DNA of 64,000 bases from an uncultured Candidatus Peregrinibacteria bacterium (GTDB lineage: Bacteria > Patescibacteriota > Gracilibacteria > Peribacterales > Peribacteraceae), in NCBI GenBank assembly GCA_903854335.1, contig CAINVY010000005.1, positions 124,001 to 188,000 on the forward strand, given 5' to 3'. The notes beneath the pieces are model-generated. The model had not been told where the DNA came from, made no database searches, and worked only from the letters and a program-made list of their open reading frames with translations. This document shows, one piece after another, positions 58,979-64,000 of this stretch. Positions within the stretch are counted from its first letter, which is position 1, and each line of letters starts with the position of its first letter. The position numbers and the translations under genes are program-made.

Positions 58979-60430
58979 ATGGATCACGGCGATGTCATCC
59001 TCCGATTTCAGGACGTCTCGTTTCACTACGATTCGCGCAAGCCGATCCTCGCGGAAGCAAGTTTTTCCGTGCGAGAGCATGCGAAGCTGACGATCATGGG
59101 GCAGAACGGCGCGGGCAAGAGCACGATTTTCAAACTCATCACGGGAATGCTCAAGCCCAAGGAGGGAGAAATTCACACGAAGCGGGGCACGACCATCGGC
59201 ATCGCGAAGCAAGTGATCCCACACGCGGATCTGGACAAGACGGTCGAGGAGTTCTTCGCATCAGGATTCAAAGAGAAGAAGTTTGATCTCCCACGACGCA
59301 TTGCCCGCGTCACGGATGCGGTGCACGTGAGGGCGCCTCTGGAGAAGAAGTTGCGTGCGTTCTCCGGCGGAGAAAAAGCTCGCTTGCTCCTGGCCTTCGC
59401 GCTCATCACCGAGCCCGATCTCCTCCTGCTCGACGAGCCGACGAACAACCTGGATGCGCAGGGCATCGATCACCTGACGCAGTTCCTCATCGATTACGAC
59501 AAGACCTGCATCGTCATCTCGCACGATGCGGACTTCCTGAATTGCTTCACGCACGGCGTGCTCCACCTCGATATTCGCACGCACAAGGTGCAGCAGTTCG
59601 TCGGTGACTACTACGACGTCGTCGAGGCGATCCGGCAGCAGATCGAGAATGAGCAGCGGCAGAATGCCCGCATGGAGAAGGACATCCTCGATCGGAAGGA
59701 GAAGATAAACTTCTTTTCGCACAAGGGCGGAAAGATGCGCAAGCTCGCGAGCAAGATGCGCAAGGCGGCGGAGGCGGACGAGGAGAACAAAGTGGAAGTG
59801 CGCCGGGAGGAAAAGACCATTCCGCCATTCACGATTGCTGCGACGGAATTCCCCAAACCCCTCGTCACCATTTCCTCCGTGACGGTGATGCAGAACCACG
59901 AGCCGAAGAAAAAGAAGATCGGGCTCACCGTGCGCCGCCGTCATCGCCTGCTCATCACGGGTCCCAACGGCATCGGAAAGAGTTCACTCCTGGAAGCCAT
60001 GGTCGCGGGAAAGGAGAAAGGCGCCGTCATTACGCACGGCGTCAAAGTCGGCTACTACCATCAGGATTTCTCGGGCCTCGCCATGGACAAGACCGTGTAC
60101 CAAATCCTCGCCGAAGAAATGGAGATCGAGAACAACCAAGCCATCTACAGCACAGCCTCCCGCTTCCTCCTCCCCGGAGACACGGTGCACACCAAAGTGG
60201 AAGCGCTCTCGGAGGGGCAGAAAGGCCTCCTCTGCTTCGCGCGGTTCCTCCTGCAGAAACCGACGCTCCTCATCCTGGACGAACCGACGAATCACATCAA
60301 TTTCCGTCACATTCCTGTGATTGCCGAAGCGATCAACCAGTACAAGGGCGGTCTCATCCTCGTCAGTCATGACAAAGAATTCGTGAGCCAGATCGAAATG
60401 AACGAAGAGCTGGATCTGGGAGCGCTCTGA
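58979..60430 (+). CDS. ABC-F family ATPase
   Basis: 483 aa from MDHGDVILRFQDVSFHYDSRKPILAEASFSV. Two ATPase domains without membrane segments: first with GQNGAGKST, FSGGEKARLLLAFAL, LLLLDEPTNNLD; second with GPNGIGKSS, LSEGQKGLLCFARFLL, LLILDEPTNHIN. They are joined by a charged helical linker (about 210-300, VEAIRQQIENEQRQNARMEKDILDRKE). ABC-F proteins act on the ribosome as translation factors or antibiotic-protection proteins. The second signature is a little divergent. The longer N-terminus from 58913 is not conserved. Confidence 0.92.
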   Translation: MDHGDVILRFQDVSFHYDSRKPILAEASFSVREHAKLTIMGQNGAGKSTIFKLITGMLKPKEGEIHTKRGTTIGIAKQVIPHADLDKTVEEFFASGFKEKKFDLPRRIARVTDAVHVRAPLEKKLRAFSGGEKARLLLAFALITEPDLLLLDEPTNNLDAQGIDHLTQFLIDYDKTCIVISHDADFLNCFTHGVLHLDIRTHKVQQFVGDYYDVVEAIRQQIENEQRQNARMEKDILDRKEKINFFSHKGGKMRKLASKMRKAAEADEENKVEVRREEKTIPPFTIAATEFPKPLVTISSVTVMQNHEPKKKKIGLTVRRRHRLLITGPNGIGKSSLLEAMVAGKEKGAVITHGVKVGYYHQDFSGLAMDKTVYQILAEEMEIENNQAIYSTASRFLLPGDTVHTKVEALSEGQKGLLCFARFLLQKPTLLILDEPTNHINFRHIPVIAEAINQYKGGLILVSHDKEFVSQIEMNEELDLGAL

Positions 60431-60454
60431 TGACAAGTGCGCTACATTCCATCC

Positions 60455-61861
60455 ATGCCCCGCCTGAGGAAAAGCATCACCGTCGAAAGAAAGCTCACGG
60501 GCGCAAAGATTTCCGGCCGCAGTGAGACGAAGAAACGAGCGCTCAAGCGTCTCGTCTCCGCCATCGTGCAACCGGCGAACAATCACGCGGGCGTCATGCT
60601 GACGCCGTGCCAAGAACGCGCGTGGACATTACTGCAAGGCAAAGAAAACGTCTTCCTCACGGGAGCAGCGGGCACGGGCAAGAGTTTTCTCCTGCGAGAA
60701 TTTCTCGAAGGAAAACCTTCGGCTCTCTTCCCCGTCGTCGCTTCCACGGGAGTATCTGCCATCCTCGTCGGTGGACGCACATTTCACAGCTTCTTTGGCA
60801 TCGGCATCATGGAAGGCGGAGCGGAAAGCGCGGCGAGACGGGCGTGCCAAAACAAGCGCGTCCTCACGCGGCTGTGCCGTGCGCAGGGTGTGGTCATCGA
60901 CGAAGTCTCCATGCTCCCCGGAGAAGCGCTGCGTGCCGCCGACCGCGTTGCTCGCATCGCGCGAGGGACGGACGCGCCGTGGGGCGGACTCCAGGTGATC
61001 GCTGTGGGCGACTTCGCACAACTGCCACCCGTCTCGGGTGGAGGCGAGGGGAAGGACTGGGCATTTTTGAGTGATGTGTGGGAGGAGAGCCGTTTCTCCC
61101 CCGCGTTGCTATCCACATGTGTCCGAACCAAGGAACCGGAGTTCCTGCGTGTCCTCAATTTCATCCGCAACGGCATCGTAAACGAAGAGGTGGCAGACTT
61201 CCTCAACGCCCGCATCCTGCCGCCAACACTCGACTTCAGAGGGACACGTCTTTTCCCACACCGCGCGACGGCAGAGTCGCATAACCGACAGAAGCTCGAC
61301 CAACTCCCCTTCGAGGAAAAGATTTTCGATACGCTCTTTGCGGGACGCGAACACTCCATCGCACAATTGCGCCGCACCTGCCCCATCCCCGAGGCGCTCC
61401 ACCTCAAGAAGAACGCGCTCGTGATGCTGCGGAAAAACGATACATCCGGGAAGACGCGCTACGTCAACGGCAGCCTGGGAACGCTTCAGCGCATCGAGCC
61501 GGAATGCCTCACCATCGCGCTCTTTTCGGGCGAGTCCGTGGAGATCGAGAAGACATCCTTCGCTCTCCTGGACGGCAACGGGAGTGAGATGGCGAGCGCA
61601 TGGAATTTCCCCGTGAATCTCGCGTGGGCCAGCACGATTCACAAATCACAGGGAGCGACGCTCGATCGCCTGATGGTAGACCTCGCCTCTCTCTGGGAAC
61701 CCGGTCAGGCCTACGTCGCTCTGAGCCGCATTCGATCCTCCGCCGGTCTCTTCATCGAACGCTGGAATCCGAGCTCCATCATCTGCGAACCCCGCGTGAT
61801 GGAGTATTACCGGACGATGGAAGATGCCATTCCTACATCTCTCGCCAGAGAGAGCGACTGA
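60455..61861 (+). CDS. Pif1/RecD-like SF1B helicase
   Basis: 468 aa starting MPRLRKSITVERKLTGAKIS. Walker A FLTGAAGTGKSFLLREF, DExx-type VVIDEVSMLPGEALRAAD, GGLQVIAVGDFAQLPPVSG (motif III), NLAWASTIHKSQGATLDRL (motif V) and AYVALSRIRSSAGLFI (motif VI) are all present. The QLPPV and S-x-x-x-H-K-S-Q-G blocks are Pif1 traits. It unwinds DNA 5' to 3', often at forks or G-quadruplexes. The basic N-terminal 40 residues may bind DNA. It lies 25 bp after the ABC-F gene in the same direction. Confidence 0.92.
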   Translation: MPRLRKSITVERKLTGAKISGRSETKKRALKRLVSAIVQPANNHAGVMLTPCQERAWTLLQGKENVFLTGAAGTGKSFLLREFLEGKPSALFPVVASTGVSAILVGGRTFHSFFGIGIMEGGAESAARRACQNKRVLTRLCRAQGVVIDEVSMLPGEALRAADRVARIARGTDAPWGGLQVIAVGDFAQLPPVSGGGEGKDWAFLSDVWEESRFSPALLSTCVRTKEPEFLRVLNFIRNGIVNEEVADFLNARILPPTLDFRGTRLFPHRATAESHNRQKLDQLPFEEKIFDTLFAGREHSIAQLRRTCPIPEALHLKKNALVMLRKNDTSGKTRYVNGSLGTLQRIEPECLTIALFSGESVEIEKTSFALLDGNGSEMASAWNFPVNLAWASTIHKSQGATLDRLMVDLASLWEPGQAYVALSRIRSSAGLFIERWNPSSIICEPRVMEYYRTMEDAIPTSLARESD

Positions 61862-61931
61862 AAATCCCATCCATCCGTACGCCCCCCGAACAATCCATTG
61901 ATTTCTAGAAAGTGTCGTGTGTAATGCCCCC

Positions 61932-62234
61932 ATGAAAGAACATCCGGAGTCCCGAGAGCCATCGTTGAGTCCGTACGATATCGTGCTCCTGACGTTCGTA
62001 TATTTCCAAGGGGAGGCTGAGATAGGAGAACAAGCATTGATTCAATGCATGCGTGCGGCTCAATGCCCAAACGAAACGGTTGCGAGAGGAATACTGGGAA
62101 GAATGACTGCGGAAGGGCTCCTCGTTCGAAGAGGCACGAAGCATCAAGTAACGTATCAGCGAACGTCGCATGGAATTGCGCATACTCCGTCTTCCCCTCC
62201 CGGGCCGCCCCATCGGAATGCGTCGAACAATTAA
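61932..62234 (+). CDS. Hypothetical 100-aa protein, winged-helix-like
   Basis: Starts MKEHPESREPSLSPYDIVLLTFVYFQGEAEIGEQALIQCM. The order helix, GEAEIGEQALIQCMRAAQCPNETVARGILGRMTAEGLLVRRGTKHQVTYQ reads like a winged helix with a wing GTKHQVTY. The tail (GIAHTPSSPPGPPHRNASNN) is proline-rich. A regulator role is possible. The start M6 of the longer frame is chosen as the first with normal composition after it. Confidence 0.5.
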   Translation: MKEHPESREPSLSPYDIVLLTFVYFQGEAEIGEQALIQCMRAAQCPNETVARGILGRMTAEGLLVRRGTKHQVTYQRTSHGIAHTPSSPPGPPHRNASNN

Positions 62235-62260
62235 GTCATGACTATGCTAGAATAACCTCC

Positions 62261-62806
62261 GTGGTATTCACGCATGTGATCGCGAGTTGGCACACGTTCT
62301 ACACTGCCGTCACAGAAGCGAGCGCAACGCTCGCGGGGCTCCTCTTCTTTTCGATCACATACAGCGGCTCGGTGATAGAACGACCGGAAAACGATCACCT
62401 GCACCGACTGGCGGAGCAAGCCCTCAGCAACTTCGTCATGCTCATGGTGATCGGTCTCCTCTTTCTCATTCCCAATCAAACTGCCGCAGGACTCGGCATT
62501 CCCATCTTCGCCATTGCCGTATTTTCGACCTATCGTTCGGCGCATCGATTGTGGAAACAGCACAAACACGTTGACAACACACGCTACCTCTACCTGCGAT
62601 TCATCACCTCGCTCGTCTGCTCTCTGATTCTCGTCGGCTTCGCGGAGGATCTCCTGCGGCAAGAATCGGTCACATTCTTCTGGCTCACGGGAGTCGTCAT
62701 CATCTTCATCATCTCCACCTGCAGCGACGCGTGGTTCCTCCTCATGGAAATCCCGCGGGACATCGCGAAGTCCTCGCCCACTCCCAGATCATCGACAAAA
62801 TCTTGA
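62261..62806 (+). CDS. Hypothetical membrane protein with GTG start
   Basis: 181 aa with a GTG start at 62261 (VVFTHVIASWHTFYTAVTEASATLAGLLFFSITYSGSVIERP); the preceding frame has no start with sensible composition. Four to five hydrophobic helices. TEASATLAGLLFFSITYS resembles the N-terminal helix of a family of small membrane proteins also seen in other bacteria (SATxxGLxFVAxxxN), but the match is not firm. Function unknown. Confidence 0.55.
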   Translation: MVFTHVIASWHTFYTAVTEASATLAGLLFFSITYSGSVIERPENDHLHRLAEQALSNFVMLMVIGLLFLIPNQTAAGLGIPIFAIAVFSTYRSAHRLWKQHKHVDNTRYLYLRFITSLVCSLILVGFAEDLLRQESVTFFWLTGVVIIFIISTCSDAWFLLMEIPRDIAKSSPTPRSSTKS

Positions 62807-62864
62807 GACACTTCGTGAGAAGAATCAATATGTATTCATTGAAGCGTTTGATACCATCAGATCG

Positions 62865-64000
62865 ATGGAGAGATACTTTCGCTTGTGGTTCCTTGCTTCT
62901 CTGTGGGTCCTCTCTGCATGCGTAGGTTGGATCCTGGGAAGATTCGGCTTTCACCTCAGTGTGGTACTCGCGTATTTGGCAATACTCTGCCTCGCTGCAC
63001 TCCTACAAATCTTTAGAGATCAGCGAAAGGTTTCGCTGAAACATGCAATGCGCATCTCTGCTCTCTGCGCCCTTTTCTTTGCGCCGTTCCTCCTTGGCAA
63101 TATCGCGGCCAGCCACAATGCATTTCGCGTGAACGAGTGGATGGACAACTCCATCTACCTTTTCAAAACGAAATTGCAACCTGTCCGGTTCTTCAAGGGC
63201 AACGAAGGCAAGGTCACCGTTGATGCGGTGCACCAGAAAAAACTGCAACAGAGCCTCTCAGGGTTACAGCTCTATGACAACAACATGAACAGCAGAATAC
63301 TCGTCGCCTTCAGATTGGGATTGGCAATAGTAGATAAGAAGACGATCCATTTCCTTACGGAGAAAGGAGTAACACTATCGCTTCCATCGCTTCTGCCGGA
63401 TCGTTCCCTTTTGTACTACAGCGAAATGGATGATCGTTTTCATACCACAAACGGGGTACTCACCCGCGCAGTAATACGAAACGACACCCTCTACAAAATT
63501 TGGGAAAGAAAAGTCCCCAAGTTGCACTTGAATCATTGGGGCGATGCCTTTGAGAATCAGATCTACTATCCCGGGAGAGACTTTTCGAGCCTCCCCGATA
63601 CTGTCTCACAAGCAATCGGATACAAGTACGCCACGTGCAAGCAAAACAACGCCGTCCATGACACCATCCGTGTTCTCGATGCCGATACGGGAAAACTCAA
63701 GAAGAATATTCCTCTGCTGCCCATCATTGCATCATTCAAAGACGGAAATGAGGCGATGGTGAAGAATATTTCCAATTGCACAGATCCACTCCACACCAAT
63801 GATATTCAAATTATTAAAGATGACAGGACAGCACACTTCTTCCCCCAGGGAAAAGTGGGCGATATGCTTATCTCCATGAGAAATATCAGTACGATTCTGC
63901 TCCTCGACGGAGACACGCTGCAGGTAAAGTGGCATGTAACGAACAAAACCGTACAGCAGCATTCGCCTCGCATAACCGATTGGGGAACACTGTTGGTTTT
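62865..64000 (+). CDS. Arylsulfotransferase-family protein, 3' end beyond the window
   Basis: Open frame from ATG 62865 to the right edge, at least 378 codons. Starts MERYFRLWFLASLWVLSACV with two membrane helices, then an extracytoplasmic domain. The late part ISTILLLDGDTLQVKWHVTNKTVQQHSPRITDWGTLLV carries the D-x-x-T...V-x-W...QHSPR...GxLLxF pattern of the arylsulfotransferase (ASST) fold, a six-bladed propeller in which a histidine is the catalytic base. It would act outside the cytoplasm, possibly transferring sulfuryl groups or having a related function. The last 100 or so residues are missing. Confidence 0.7.
   Translation, partial: MERYFRLWFLASLWVLSACVGWILGRFGFHLSVVLAYLAILCLAALLQIFRDQRKVSLKHAMRISALCALFFAPFLLGNIAASHNAFRVNEWMDNSIYLFKTKLQPVRFFKGNEGKVTVDAVHQKKLQQSLSGLQLYDNNMNSRILVAFRLGLAIVDKKTIHFLTEKGVTLSLPSLLPDRSLLYYSEMDDRFHTTNGVLTRAVIRNDTLYKIWERKVPKLHLNHWGDAFENQIYYPGRDFSSLPDTVSQAIGYKYATCKQNNAVHDTIRVLDADTGKLKKNIPLLPIIASFKDGNEAMVKNISNCTDPLHTNDIQIIKDDRTAHFFPQGKVGDMLISMRNISTILLLDGDTLQVKWHVTNKTVQQHSPRITDWGTLLV

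Overview
The window looks like a chromosomal segment of a small-genome, GC-rich bacterium, most plausibly a Candidate Phyla Radiation (Patescibacteria) member of the Peribacteria/Peregrinibacteria type. This assignment is an inference from several features. The alanyl-tRNA synthetase is short (605 aa). There are exported proteins with long serine tracts and many hypothetical membrane proteins. Shine-Dalgarno sequences are largely absent, and several promoters sit so close to the start codon that their mRNAs should be leaderless. No rRNA gene is present to confirm it.

Layout, 1-11 kb: a minus-strand riboflavin group (DksA-type zinc-finger protein, ribE, ribH, an SLH-domain surface protein and, cut by the left edge, the start of a ribB-like gene); uvrA on the plus strand; a thioredoxin-like protein; a NUDIX hydrolase; a minus-strand group ending in a RelA/SpoT-family protein and a 389-aa unknown. 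11-31 kb: ileS encoding a 1468-aa isoleucyl-tRNA synthetase with two complete histidine-phosphatase domains inserted in it; a run of small membrane or exported proteins; a tandem pair of paralogous small proteins whose promoters and leaders are duplicated too; TspO; a Cys-rich metal-binding protein; a Crp/Fnr regulator with a divergent zinc-ribbon gene; a MarR regulator translationally coupled to a heterodimeric ABC exporter; a zinc alcohol dehydrogenase; a DUF333 lipoprotein. 31-40.7 kb: ssrA (tmRNA), two tandem paralogous sensor histidine kinases each with a canonical EF-hand loop in the extracytoplasmic sensor, a truncated-type alaS, a membrane glycosyltransferase-like pair, a Trm11-like methyltransferase and tRNA-Asn(GTT).

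From the 3' end of tRNA-Asn to about 56.6 kb lies an AT-richer genomic island. It has a large serine recombinase whose last codons are antisense to the tRNA, a type I restriction-modification operon hsdR-hsdM-hsdS with ATGA overlaps, a downstream gene with a PD-(D/E)XK-like C-terminus, a tyrosine integrase, a cluster of small unknown genes including a DUF5659-like protein, and a GmrSD-type (DUF262/DUF1524) nuclease coupled to an unknown 277-aa partner. I read it as a mobile defence island.

56.6-64 kb returns to host-like sequence: a PH-domain membrane protein, MntP, a methyltransferase, an ABC-F ATPase, a Pif1/RecD-like helicase, small membrane proteins and the 5' part of an arylsulfotransferase-family gene that runs off the right edge.

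The most unusual items are the phosphatase-bearing IleRS, the EF-hand sensor kinase pair, and the two coupled but uncharacterised partners of the restriction systems in the island.
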